Part shown: positions 1 to 6,264 of the stretch, in pieces
Layout: every line of letters begins with the position of its first letter
Numbering within the stretch: position 1 is the first letter of the stretch
Assembly: GCA_019421365.1 (NCBI GenBank)
Contig: JAHZFJ010000050.1
Span: 1-16,518 of the forward strand
Direction: 5' to 3'
DNA length: 16,518 bases
Source of the DNA: Lachnospiraceae bacterium
GTDB taxonomy: Bacteria; Bacillota; Clostridia; Lachnospirales; Lachnospiraceae
Notes under the pieces: model-generated
Told to the model about the DNA's origin: nothing
What the model saw: only the letters and a program-made list of their open reading frames with translations
The model's database searches: none
Program-made: the position numbers and the translations under genes

Positions 1-4
1 AATA

Positions 5-46
5 GCCCCTTATAGGGGCAGAGCAAGCCACCAGCTAAGCTGGTGG
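5..46 (+). repeat. Paired hairpins, possible IS200/IS605-type element end
   Basis: Two compact hairpins follow each other at the window edge. The first has a GCCCCT/AGGGGC stem (5-10 and 14-19, loop TAT). The second has a perfect 9-bp stem CCACCAGCT/AGCTGGTGG (28-36 and 38-46), followed by TCTTGAC. Neither has a U-run on either strand, so they are not good intrinsic terminators. Successive short GC hairpins ending in a TTGAC-like sequence resemble the right ends, and omega-RNA scaffold ends, of IS200/IS605-type elements carrying tnpB. No transposase is visible because the window starts here. They could instead help end the PAP2 transcript coming from the right. Confidence 0.4.
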
Positions 47-65
47 TCTTGACTGTGCTAAGTAG

Positions 66-956
66 TTATAAGTTAGAGTCATATCGCTTTAAAAGATATG
101 GATAAACAACAGTAATCCATAATACAAGAATAAAATAACGAAGCATATCAGCAGGAATCGTGCTTCCAAGAATGAACTTTAAACCTACTTTTAGTAATAC
201 GGCTATACCAATACCAATTAAAAACTTAATTACCTGTTTGGAAGGGGAGGCTGCTTTTTCATTGAAACGAATATAAGTTGATTCAATATACCAACCAAGT
301 GAAAAACCAATACCTGCGCCAGCAGCTTTACAACAGTCAGCAGCATATTTTGTATCAATTATAGAACCTCGTAATAGAATAAGAGAGTATACGGCAACTA
401 TAATTGATATGATACTTAATATGAGTGCGGTAATCTTATAGTTCTTATCAAGTAGTTCAAAACGTTTAATAAGATAATTCGTTCCATAGGAAAGAATTAA
501 GGTAAGTCCAAAGGATACAAGAACATCTTGCAAGGTGTGTACCCCAAGATACATACGTGATAACATGACACTGAATATAATAATGTAACATATAATTCGG
601 TTTCGATTCTTCTTCGTATTCCAAGCAAATGTACTGTAAAGCGCGGTTGCGCACTGTGTATGGCCGCTTGGGAAAGAATAACCAGTTGCAGTTGAGACGG
701 CCTCTTCTACAGGAACAAAGGAAGGATCTTTAATCCAGGGTCTTGGCACTCGAAACGTGATTTTTAACGTCTGAACAAGTAAACCTGAAGTAAAAAAGGA
801 AAAACAAATTCGATACGCAAGGCGTTTATTATAACACCAATAGAGAAAACAGATGATAGCGAGTACGAGGACTTCCTCTCCAAAGAAAGTTAGTAGAAGA
901 AACAAACGATCAAGAAGAGGGGTACGAATAGATTCTAACACTTTTAAAAACTCCAT
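66..956 (-). CDS. PAP2-family membrane phosphatase
   Basis: This 296-aa integral membrane protein carries the full phosphatidic acid phosphatase type 2 signature: K65 with RP at 72-73 (KxxxxxxRP), PSGH at 96-99 and SR-x5-H-x3-D (S133, R134, H140, D144). In the family these residues bind phosphate; the histidine of the third motif is the nucleophile and that of PSGH the acid. Hydrophobic segments lie near residues 17-40, 47-64, 121-133, 144-160, 174-195 and 242-290, so there are more helices after the catalytic core than in a minimal PAP2 enzyme. The family dephosphorylates lipid phosphates such as phosphatidate or undecaprenyl pyrophosphate at the membrane; the actual substrate cannot be read here. 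The start is supported by TAAGGAGG at 963-970 on the coding strand. It is a single-gene unit with its own probable promoter at 1030-1058. Confidence 0.93.
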   Translation of the reverse strand: MEFLKVLESIRTPLLDRLFLLLTFFGEEVLVLAIICFLYWCYNKRLAYRICFSFFTSGLLVQTLKITFRVPRPWIKDPSFVPVEEAVSTATGYSFPSGHTQCATALYSTFAWNTKKNRNRIICYIIIFSVMLSRMYLGVHTLQDVLVSFGLTLILSYGTNYLIKRFELLDKNYKITALILSIISIIVAVYSLILLRGSIIDTKYAADCCKAAGAGIGFSLGWYIESTYIRFNEKAASPSKQVIKFLIGIGIAVLLKVGLKFILGSTIPADMLRYFILVLWITVVYPYLLKRYDSNL

Positions 957-1029
957 GAAATACCTCCTTAAATTTAGGAATTATATTTGTAAATCTAATC
1001 ACATATTATTTCAAATTGAGTATATTAAT

Positions 1030-1058
1030 ATTATAGCAAAGGAGTCGGTTGAATAAAA
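1030..1058 (-). promoter_or_regulatory. Probable promoter of the PAP2 gene
   Basis: On the minus strand a consensus TATAAT -10 box (1035 to 1030) is preceded by TGC, making an extended -10 (TGNTATAAT). The -35 position 17 bp upstream reads TTTTAT, which is weak. This is a common compromise when the extended -10 is present. It implies a leader of about 65-70 nt before the start at 956. Confidence 0.55.
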
Positions 1059-1255
1059 GCTTCAATCTGATAATGCGCAATTTCTGTATAGTGTTTCTGC
1101 ATAATGTGTAATTGTTAAATTGATACATATCGACAACACGCAACCGATTTTATTTACAATGGTTAGGATAGAGTATTGTCTTGACTCAGAAACGTATTTT
1201 CTTTGCTATGGTAACGTACGAGATTAGTTGGTTGCTTAATATATAATATAATTTG

Positions 1256-1300
1256 GCCATCGCATAAGGAGTATTCCTTATGCGTATGGCTCTTTGTTTA
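1256..1300 (+). terminator. Strong terminator-like hairpin, no upstream gene
   Basis: A 10-bp perfect stem CGCATAAGGA/TCCTTATGCG (1261-1270 and 1275-1284, loop GTAT) is extended by GCCAT/ATGGC (1256-1260 and 1286-1290) across a single bulged T. The plus-strand tail is TCTTTGTTTATT. The minus-strand tail is not U-rich, so it reads as a plus-strand rho-independent terminator. The only annotated plus-strand gene upstream lies outside the window, which makes it an orphan. Confidence 0.65.
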
Positions 1301-1329
1301 TTCTGGGAATTAATACTTAGTTTTTATTA

Positions 1330-1358
1330 TTGAAAAAAATGAATTCATTTGTTATAGT
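1330..1358 (+). promoter_or_regulatory. Sigma-A promoter of first PPC-like gene
   Basis: TTGAAA (1330-1335) and TATAGT (1353-1358) are separated by exactly 17 bp, a near-consensus sigma-A promoter. A 14-bp perfect palindrome, AAATGAATTCATTT (1337-1350), fills most of the spacer and could be a repressor site. Transcription should start near 1365, giving a short leader before ATG 1390. Confidence 0.75.
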
Positions 1359-1389
1359 GAAAAGTAAATAAATAGAAAGAGGGTAAAAA

Positions 1390-2568
1390 ATGAAAAAGCT
1401 AATAAAAGTTTTAATGATTGTAATTGCATGTATAGTAATAGCCTTACCATCTAGTAGGGTATTGGCTGATGAAAGCGCAGAACCATCGGTACAGGGTTCA
1501 ATTATAGACGCAGATACAAACTATGATGTAACAGAGTTTAAAACGAATGATTTAGACATAACCTTAGAAGAAGCCAACTATAAAAGCTATTATATAGATG
1601 TTCCTAATAGTCAGAGCGTAGTTGTACCAATAACACTAGATGAAAAAGGGAGATTGTATTACATATATGATTTTAAAAACGAATACCAAGATCAAAAGTC
1701 TTATTACCTTGATGTGTATACAGATGCAGCATGTACACAGATGGCCGAATACTATAACTATGACACCTATTATGGAGAATTAGACGTTACTAAAACAGGT
1801 ACATATTATATTAAGTTCTCTGTAACAGATTCAACTTTGCAGCCTGATACTTTTAACTATTTTAAATTTAGTTCATTCTTCGTAAATTCTCGTAATGAGA
1901 CCTTATCCAGTGGGAAACAAGTAGTTACTGCTTTTTTAAGCTATGACAAACCAGTTTATTATAAAGTAACTGTAAGTAAACCAGGAAGTATCTCCTTTAA
2001 CATGCAATCTGCTTATGGTGGTAACGTAACTTTATGTAATAGTAAGAAAAAGGCAATTTCTAATGAGTCTAAATTAACGGATAAGGAGCATACCTTTGTG
2101 TATGCAGTATCAAAGGGAACATATTATATTAAAGTTACCTCTTTTTCTAGCTATGCATATGTGATGCAGACGACTAAGGGGATTACGGATAAGAGTGGAC
2201 CGAGCAAAGAAAAGGCTAGTACATTAAAAGTAGATGGTTCAGAAGTTAAAGCTTTAGCATTATCAACAGAGAAGTCTGGTAAAGCCGATTGGTTTAAGTT
2301 TACTAACGATAAAAAGAGAAAAACAATTATAGATGTGACTGGAACAGTAGCCTGTGGTGGTTTAAAGATAGACTTCTATGATACGAAGGGAACAAGTTGG
2401 GGGTCTAGATACTTCTATCCTGCAAACAATGCAAATGGTGGAGTTAGTACTATCTACTATGTCTTAGATGGCACAGAAAAACTACCAAAAGGAACATACT
2501 ATATTAAAATATCTAAAACTTCGGCAAAAACAAATGCTACGTATAGTGTGGGAGTGCGTAGTAAGTAA
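1390..2568 (+). CDS. Secreted PPC-like (pre-peptidase C-terminal-type) protein, copy 1
   Basis: This 392-aa exported protein starts with a signal peptide (MKKLIK, hydrophobic 7-20, likely cleavage after VLA at 24-26). The rest is beta-rich and looks like three related sandwich modules, each closing on GTYYIK (137-142, 243-248, 368-373). The KADWFKF motif at 298-304 and the closing GTYYIK are typical of bacterial pre-peptidase C-terminal (PPC) domains, which are usually accessory domains on secreted enzymes. No catalytic domain, anchor, LPXTG or SLH is visible, so it seems to be made only of PPC-like modules. It is a clear paralog of the next gene, sharing for example YDKPVYYKVTVSKPG at 185-199. 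The start is set by GAAAGAGGG at 1375-1383. No terminator lies between it and copy 2, so readthrough is possible. Function is unknown: a surface-binding or adhesion role is a guess. Confidence 0.85.
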   Translation: MKKLIKVLMIVIACIVIALPSSRVLADESAEPSVQGSIIDADTNYDVTEFKTNDLDITLEEANYKSYYIDVPNSQSVVVPITLDEKGRLYYIYDFKNEYQDQKSYYLDVYTDAACTQMAEYYNYDTYYGELDVTKTGTYYIKFSVTDSTLQPDTFNYFKFSSFFVNSRNETLSSGKQVVTAFLSYDKPVYYKVTVSKPGSISFNMQSAYGGNVTLCNSKKKAISNESKLTDKEHTFVYAVSKGTYYIKVTSFSSYAYVMQTTKGITDKSGPSKEKASTLKVDGSEVKALALSTEKSGKADWFKFTNDKKRKTIIDVTGTVACGGLKIDFYDTKGTSWGSRYFYPANNANGGVSTIYYVLDGTEKLPKGTYYIKISKTSAKTNATYSVGVRSK

Positions 2569-2613
2569 AATAGGAATAAAAAATTAGTGTAATATAATTA
2601 ACTTACACAAAGT

Positions 2614-2641
2614 TTGACAAAAAATAAAAATATGGAATAAT
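2614..2641 (+). promoter_or_regulatory. Sigma-A promoter of second PPC-like gene
   Basis: A perfect TTGACA -35 (2614-2619) is followed after 16 bp by AATAAT (2636-2641), a 5/6 match to the -10 consensus. The -10 overlaps the left arm of the inverted repeat at 2638-2687, so a protein bound there would block RNA polymerase. Confidence 0.7.
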
Positions 2642-2687
2642 TTGTATTGTATGAAAAAGACAAATATTGTACGTACAATACAAATTA
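2638..2687. repeat. Nested inverted repeat (operator-like) in the leader of PPC copy 2
   Basis: A perfect 14-bp inverted repeat, TAATTTGTATTGTA (2638-2651) and TACAATACAAATTA (2674-2687), surrounds and overlaps a perfect 16-bp palindrome, TATTGTACGTACAATA (2665-2680). Together they give three copies of a TATTGTA core within 50 bp, two direct and one inverted. The block starts on the -10 box and ends three bases before the GGAGG ribosome site (2691-2695). It could be an operator array or an RNA structure with two mutually exclusive folds. Confidence 0.8.
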
Positions 2688-2701
2688 ATAGGAGGAATAA
2701 A

Positions 2702-3877
2702 ATGAAAAAAATAAAGAAAATACTGTTTACAATGTTGGCAATGGCACTTGTCCTAGTACCTGCCAATAAAATTTTTGCAGCTGAAAGTAGTGTAACTGAT
2801 TACGATACAAGATCTGAAGTAACAGAACTTGAAACAAATGAAATCAATATAGAAGGATCTGAATTTAATTACAAATACTACTATGTAGATGTGGCAAGCA
2901 CTGGAACGGATTCGGAGTTAATTGTTCCAATTACATTAGAGACAAAAGGGAAGTTGTATATAACTGCTGGATTAAGCAATTTAACTGATAAGATGACGCC
3001 AGATGTTCAGTTATTTACTGATAATGCATGTACTAAAGAAATCTATGCAAATTATTCAAATGGTTATTATGTAATACCTAGTGATGGTACATATTACTTT
3101 AAAATTAGTGTTCATGATTCTACTACTATCTATGAACCAACTGCAGTACCGGTTGAAATTTATAATTTCGTATTCGGCACTGTTTTTATGAACGGAGGAA
3201 ATAGAACATTAACAAACAAGGTTGAAGTTCTTTCTTCATTTGAAGGCTATGATAAACCTGTCTATTACAAAGTGACGGTATCTAAACCAGGCACAATTAC
3301 AATTAATGTTGATAGTGAATATTCAAGTTATGTAACATTATGTAATAGTAGTAAAAAAGCAATCTCTGATGAAACTAGCTCATCAACTGCAAACGGCAAA
3401 TTTACATATGCAACATCCAAAGGTACATATTACGTTAAAGTTAAAACAAGTTCTGACTATGCTTATGTGAAGAGTACAACTAAAGCGATTACTGATGCTA
3501 GTGGTTCAACTAAAGCAAAAGCAGCAAAACTTACTGTAAATGGTAGTAAGAAAAACGGTTTAGTTGTAACATCTGACAAAGCAAATAAAGCAGATTGGTT
3601 TAAGTTTTCAAATCCTAAAAATCAAAAAATTACAGTGTACTTCAATGGGGCAATTACTTCAGGAGATCTAGAAATTGAATTTTTCGATTCTAAGGGTGAA
3701 AGCTTTGGTACTAAAAAGTTCAGTATATATTCAGATGGAGATGCTTCATTCTCACCATATGTAGGCTCATTTGCATCTACAAGTGGTAAATTACCAAAAG
3801 GAACATACTACATTAAAGTTACTAAGAAAACTGCAAAAGCATCAGCTTCTTATAGCATTCAAATTAAAAATAAATAA
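2702..3877 (+). CDS. Secreted PPC-like protein, copy 2 (paralog of 1390-2568)
   Basis: The frame is open from 2642, but the real start is ATG 2702: AGGAGG lies at 2690-2695, a signal peptide begins right there (MKKIKK, hydrophobic core, cleavage near IFA-AE at 24-28), and the product becomes 391 aa, almost exactly the length of copy 1. The architecture is the same: three beta modules ending in GTYYFK (129-134), GTYYVK (241-246) and GTYYIK (367-372), plus KADWFKF at 296-302. The two proteins align along the whole length after the signal peptide, strongest in the central stretch (183-197 identical to copy 1) and weakest in module 1 and near 340-360. No enzyme domain or wall anchor is seen. It has its own promoter and a strong terminator, so it can be controlled apart from copy 1. 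The exact function is unknown. Confidence 0.85.
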   Translation: MKKIKKILFTMLAMALVLVPANKIFAAESSVTDYDTRSEVTELETNEINIEGSEFNYKYYYVDVASTGTDSELIVPITLETKGKLYITAGLSNLTDKMTPDVQLFTDNACTKEIYANYSNGYYVIPSDGTYYFKISVHDSTTIYEPTAVPVEIYNFVFGTVFMNGGNRTLTNKVEVLSSFEGYDKPVYYKVTVSKPGTITINVDSEYSSYVTLCNSSKKAISDETSSSTANGKFTYATSKGTYYVKVKTSSDYAYVKSTTKAITDASGSTKAKAAKLTVNGSKKNGLVVTSDKANKADWFKFSNPKNQKITVYFNGAITSGDLEIEFFDSKGESFGTKKFSIYSDGDASFSPYVGSFASTSGKLPKGTYYIKVTKKTAKASASYSIQIKNK

Positions 3878-3892
3878 TAACTATGAATATAG

Positions 3893-3929
3893 AAAAAGGT
3901 ACTAGGCATACTTGCCTAGTACCTTTTTT
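3893..3929. terminator. Bidirectional rho-independent terminator
   Basis: An 11-bp perfect stem GGTACTAGGCA/TGCCTAGTACC (3898-3908 and 3913-3923, loop TACT) is flanked by AAAAA on the left and TTTTTT on the right. Both strands therefore have a U-run after the stem. It lies between the convergent PPC copy 2 (plus) and hemolysin III-like gene (minus) and should end both transcripts. Confidence 0.93.
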
Positions 3930-3944
3930 CCTATATAAGAATTA

Positions 3945-4610
3945 TTATAACGGCATCTTAGCCACATAGAAGTACATTAGTACGAAGTGGCAAAAGCTAC
4001 CCCCTAAGCAGAATAGATGAAATATATCATGAGAGTTAAAGTTTTTGTGCATACTGTTAAAAAGAGGGAGTTTAAGTGCATAAATTACGCCACCTATCGT
4101 GTAGATAATTCCACCTGCTAATAACCAAGCAAAAGCAGGACCAGATAATTTAGCTAATAATTGGGGGAAAGCGAAGATACACATCCAACCCATTGCAATA
4201 TATATAACAGAAGATACCCAACGTGGACAGTGAACCCAAAACGCTTTTAAACACATACTAGCAAGTGCCATTGCCCAGATTACAAAAAATAACGTCCAAC
4301 CGGTACGACCACCAAGTACAATTAAACAAACTGGAGTATATGTACTTGCTATAAGTACAGAGATACTCATATGATCAAATTTTTTAAGCCTGCGATTAAC
4401 GGTTTCTGTAGAATTAATGGAATGGTACAATGAACTTGCAGTGTATAAAAGGACTAAACCAAAGCTAAAGATAGCAAGTGATATAGTGTGCAAGTAATCT
4501 GATGAATTTGCTAATTGTATTAGCAAGGGAATCGATATAAGTAATGCGGTTACAGAACCCACGATATGCGTAATTGCACTAGCAGGATCCTTCAAGTGTA
4601 GTCTTTTCAT
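3945..4610 (-). CDS. Hemolysin III / PAQR-family membrane protein
   Basis: This seven-helix membrane protein belongs to the hemolysin III (YqfA/YplQ-like) branch of the PAQR superfamily. Visible family marks are the N-terminal DPASAITH, SSLYHS (about 59-64), FDHMSI (about 78-83) and the last-helix histidines in HDIFHLFCLGGSFCH (about 194-208). In PAQR proteins the equivalent S/H/D/H residues bind zinc and suggest hydrolase activity; 'hemolysin' is a historic name and cytolysis is not implied. The frame is open to an ATG at 4625, but the second ATG (4610) is preferred: GGAGG (4623-4619 on the coding strand) is 8 nt ahead of it and overlaps the upstream ATG, which has no ribosome site of its own. 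The product is 221 aa. It is a single-gene unit converging on PPC copy 2. Confidence 0.9.
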   Translation of the reverse strand: MKRLHLKDPASAITHIVGSVTALLISIPLLIQLANSSDYLHTISLAIFSFGLVLLYTASSLYHSINSTETVNRRLKKFDHMSISVLIASTYTPVCLIVLGGRTGWTLFFVIWAMALASMCLKAFWVHCPRWVSSVIYIAMGWMCIFAFPQLLAKLSGPAFAWLLAGGIIYTIGGVIYALKLPLFNSMHKNFNSHDIFHLFCLGGSFCHFVLMYFYVAKMPL

Positions 4611-4679
4611 AATAAACGCCTCCATAACTCGTGTAAGGTTTAATAATAACTCTACATCTAGTATTAATAACTACGTGTG

Positions 4680-4685
4680 ATTATA
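4680..4685 (-). promoter_or_regulatory. Possible -10 box for the hemolysin III-like gene
   Basis: A TATAAT sequence on the minus strand lies about 70 nt before the chosen start. No convincing -35 box or TG extension accompanies it, so this is only a candidate. Confidence 0.3.
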
Positions 4686-4737
4686 TGTATATTACACCTG
4701 TATAATTTAAAAATCAATAGGAAAATATTTATTCATA

Positions 4738-4746
4738 TGATATAAT
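4738..4746 (+). promoter_or_regulatory. Extended -10 promoter of the DUF951 gene
   Basis: TGATATAAT is a perfect extended -10 (TGNTATAAT). The -35 region is poor, as is usual for this promoter type. A second TATAAT at 4701-4706 may add another start. Transcription from here would begin near 4753 and could continue into the rpsF block. Confidence 0.6.
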
Positions 4747-4817
4747 TACTGCACTTAAAGTAATTGAATAAATTTTATTAGAAATGAATCAGTTTAGAAA
4801 GGGGTATTGTTATTAAT

Positions 4818-5006
4818 ATGGATTTGAATATAGGCGATATAATTAAATTAAAGAAACAGCACCCATGCGGAAGCAGTGAATGGGAAATACTAAGAGTAGG
4901 TATGGATTTTCGTCTAAAATGTACGGGATGTGGACATCAGGTTATGTTACCAAGAAAGCAAGTTGAAAAAAGCATACGAAACATTCGCAAGAAGGAAGAA
5001 GAATAA
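4818..5006 (+). CDS. DUF951 family small protein
   Basis: This 62-aa protein matches the DUF951 (YyzM-like) pattern: an N-terminal GDIIKLKK, HPCGSSEWEILRVG around 15-28, then CTGC (C35, C38) and a basic tail. C17 with C35 and C38 suggests a small metal-binding (zinc ribbon-like) fold; the function of the family is not known. It is often found next to rpsF-ssb-rpsR in Firmicutes, as here. The spacing of the ribosome site is unusual: GAAAGGGG ends at 4804, 13 nt before ATG 4818, and no alternative in-frame ATG/GTG/TTG lies closer. Its start matches the usual family N terminus, so I keep it and expect weak translation. No terminator separates it from rpsF. Confidence 0.88.
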   Translation: MDLNIGDIIKLKKQHPCGSSEWEILRVGMDFRLKCTGCGHQVMLPRKQVEKSIRNIRKKEEE

Positions 5007-5050
5007 AAGTAGCTAAAGGGTAGCAAATATATAAAATTGTAAAAAAAAAG

Positions 5051-5079
5051 TTGCATAAGTCGTACAAGTATGTTAAAAT
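5051..5079 (+). promoter_or_regulatory. Promoter of the rpsF-ssb-rpsR operon
   Basis: TTGCAT (5051-5056) and TAAAAT (5074-5079) have an exact 17-bp spacer. The start site near 5086 gives an mRNA leader of about 90 nt before rpsF. The promoter lies downstream of the DUF951 gene, so the ribosomal operon can be made on its own. Confidence 0.75.
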
Positions 5080-5110
5080 CATAAATTGTGATATATTTAA
5101 AATAATTAAT

Positions 5111-5145
5111 CCTTGCTCTTTTTTAATGAGTTAAAAAAGAAAAGG
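5111..5145 (+). promoter_or_regulatory. Structured rpsF leader hairpin
   Basis: A perfect 10-bp stem TCTTTTTTAA/TTAAAAAAGA (5117-5126 and 5131-5140, loop TGAG) sits on a lower CCTT/AAGG stem (5111-5114 and 5142-5145) across a small internal loop. It lies about 13 nt before the ribosome site. The rpsF leaders of many bacteria bind the S6:S18 complex for feedback control; I could not assign the conserved features of that motif here, so the regulatory role is inference. Confidence 0.45.
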
Positions 5146-5175
5146 GCCAAAGACCAGAAGGAGGTGCAAGCAACT

Positions 5176-5463
5176 ATGAACAAATATGAATTAACATTAG
5201 TTGTTAGTGCAAAAATCGAAGATGATGCAAGAGTAGCGGCTGTAGAACAAGTGAAAGAATTAATCGCTAGATTTGGTGGTACAGTTACTAACGTTGATGA
5301 ATGGGGTAAGAAAAGATTAGCTTACGAAATTCAAAAAATGAAAGAAGGTTTCTACTACTTCATCCAATTCGAATCTGACTCAACAGCTCCAAGAGAAATC
5401 GAACAAAGAGTTCGTATCATGGAATCTGTTATCAGATATTTATGCATTAGACAAGACGCATAA
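5176..5463 (+). CDS. rpsF: 30S ribosomal protein S6
   Basis: The product is 95 aa, the normal S6 length, with the usual start MNKYELTLVV, the central GKKRLAYEI (about 45-53) and the EGFYYFIQFE strand. S6 binds S18 and joins the platform of the 30S subunit. The frame is open from 5113 (a TTG), but ATG 5176 is right: AAGGAGGTG lies at 5158-5166, 9 nt upstream, and family proteins begin here. It is the first gene of rpsF-ssb-rpsR, 18 nt before ssb. Expression is probably set by the 5051-5079 promoter and the leader hairpin. Confidence 0.97.
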   Translation: MNKYELTLVVSAKIEDDARVAAVEQVKELIARFGGTVTNVDEWGKKRLAYEIQKMKEGFYYFIQFESDSTAPREIEQRVRIMESVIRYLCIRQDA

Positions 5464-5465
5464 AG

Positions 5466-5479
5466 AAGGAGGAATTCCT
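5466..5479 (+). promoter_or_regulatory. ssb ribosome site embedded in a palindrome
   Basis: The ssb ribosome site AAGGAGG (5466-5472) overlaps the perfect 10-nt palindrome AGGAATTCCT (5470-5479), and AAGG can pair with CCTT. A small hairpin could hide the ribosome site. The stem is short and this may be coincidence. Confidence 0.35.
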
Positions 5480-5481
5480 TT

Positions 5482-5922
5482 ATGAATAAAGTAATCCTAA
5501 TGGGCCGTCTAACAAGAGACCCTGAAGTGAGATATTCCCAAGGGGAAGGTTCACTAGCTATAGCAAGATATACAATCGCGGTAGATCGTAGATTTAAACG
5601 TGATGGTGATCAACAGACAGCAGATTTTATCAGTTGTGTATCATTTGGTAAAACAGCAGAGTTTGCAGAAAAGTATTACAGACAGGGAACGAAAGTGCTC
5701 GTAACTGGTCGTATACAGACTGGTAGCTATACGAATAAGGATGGACAAAAAGTCTACACGACAGAAGTTGTTGTAGAAGAACAGGAATTTGCAGAAAGTA
5801 AAGCAGCAGCTAGTGAATCTAGCAGCTTCGGGCAGACAGCAAGACCTGAACCAAGCCAAGCAGTTGGCGACGGATTCATGAATATCCCAGATGGTATTGA
5901 TGAAGAATTACCATTTAATTAA
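5482..5922 (+). CDS. ssb: Single-stranded DNA-binding protein
   Basis: This 146-aa protein has the SSB layout: an OB fold over about residues 1-107 (MNKVILMGRLTRDPEVRYS start, DFISCVSFGKTAEFAEKY in the core, KVLVTGRIQTGSY), a short Ser/Gln/Pro-rich linker (108-130), and the acidic tail ending in DEELPFN, the docking site for replication and repair partners. It coats single-stranded DNA as a tetramer in replication, repair and recombination. Its position between the S6 and S18 genes is the usual one in Firmicutes. The start follows AAGGAGG by 9 nt. Confidence 0.96.
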   Translation: MNKVILMGRLTRDPEVRYSQGEGSLAIARYTIAVDRRFKRDGDQQTADFISCVSFGKTAEFAEKYYRQGTKVLVTGRIQTGSYTNKDGQKVYTTEVVVEEQEFAESKAAASESSSFGQTARPEPSQAVGDGFMNIPDGIDEELPFN

Positions 5923-5988
5923 TATGACTTAGAGTTAAAATATAAATATACATTATTATGTATAAAACCCGGATAAGGAGGTTGTTTT

Positions 5989-6264
5989 ATGCCATACAAT
6001 AAGAATGATAGAAATGATAGAGCTGATTCTCCAATGAAGAGAAGAGGCGGACGTAGAAGAAAAAAAGTATGTGTATTCTGTGTTGACAAAAACAATACAG
6101 GTATCGATTATAAAGATATCAACAAATTAAAAAGATATGTATCTGAAAGAGGTAAAATTCTTCCTAGAAGAATTACAGGAAACTGTGCTAAACACCAAAG
6201 AGCTCTTACAGTAGCAATCAAGAGAGCAAGACATATCGCTTTAATGCCATATACAATGGACTAA
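5989..6264 (+). CDS. rpsR: 30S ribosomal protein S18
   Basis: The 91-aa product carries a basic N-terminal arm (KRRGGRRRKK about 17-26), CVFC at about 28-31 and the conserved core KLKRYVSERGKILPRRITG followed by KHQRALTVAIKRARHIALMPY. S18 binds S6 on the 30S platform. The N-terminal arm makes it somewhat longer than the shortest family members, as in other clostridia. AAGGAGG (5975-5981) is 7 nt before the start. The 66-nt gap after ssb holds a weak A/T hairpin (5947-5964) without a U-run, so co-transcription with ssb is expected. Confidence 0.97.
   Translation: MPYNKNDRNDRADSPMKRRGGRRRKKVCVFCVDKNNTGIDYKDINKLKRYVSERGKILPRRITGNCAKHQRALTVAIKRARHIALMPYTMD

Larger units (their letters stand above)
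957..1389. other. Intergenic region between divergent genes
   Basis: No credible coding sequence is visible. The short plus-strand frame at 853-1056 is an antisense shadow of the PAP2 gene. The region holds the PAP2 promoter (1030-1058, minus), a strong hairpin with a T-rich tail (1256-1300, plus) without an obvious gene in front of it, and the promoter of the first PPC-like gene (1330-1358, plus). Between 1060 and 1255 there are loose promoter-like boxes on the plus strand (for example TTTACA at 1153-1158 with TATTGT at 1175-1180), which leaves room for a small RNA. Confidence 0.6.

Noticed and set aside
853..1056. 67-codon plus-strand frame across the start of the PAP2 gene
   Set aside because: Half of it is antisense to the PAP2 coding sequence, it has no ribosome site, and its composition is not protein-like.
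3945..4625. Longer hemolysin III start at 4625
   Set aside because: The ATG at 4625 overlaps the GGAGG ribosome site that serves the ATG at 4610 and has no ribosome site of its own.
5086..5175. Riboswitch or T-box in the rpsF leader
   Set aside because: The leader is only about 90 nt with one A/U-rich hairpin; no T-box sequence or known riboswitch core is visible.
5113..5175. N-terminal extension of S6 from TTG 5113
   Set aside because: The extension runs through the leader hairpin and the ribosome site; family length and AAGGAGGTG spacing fix the start at 5176.
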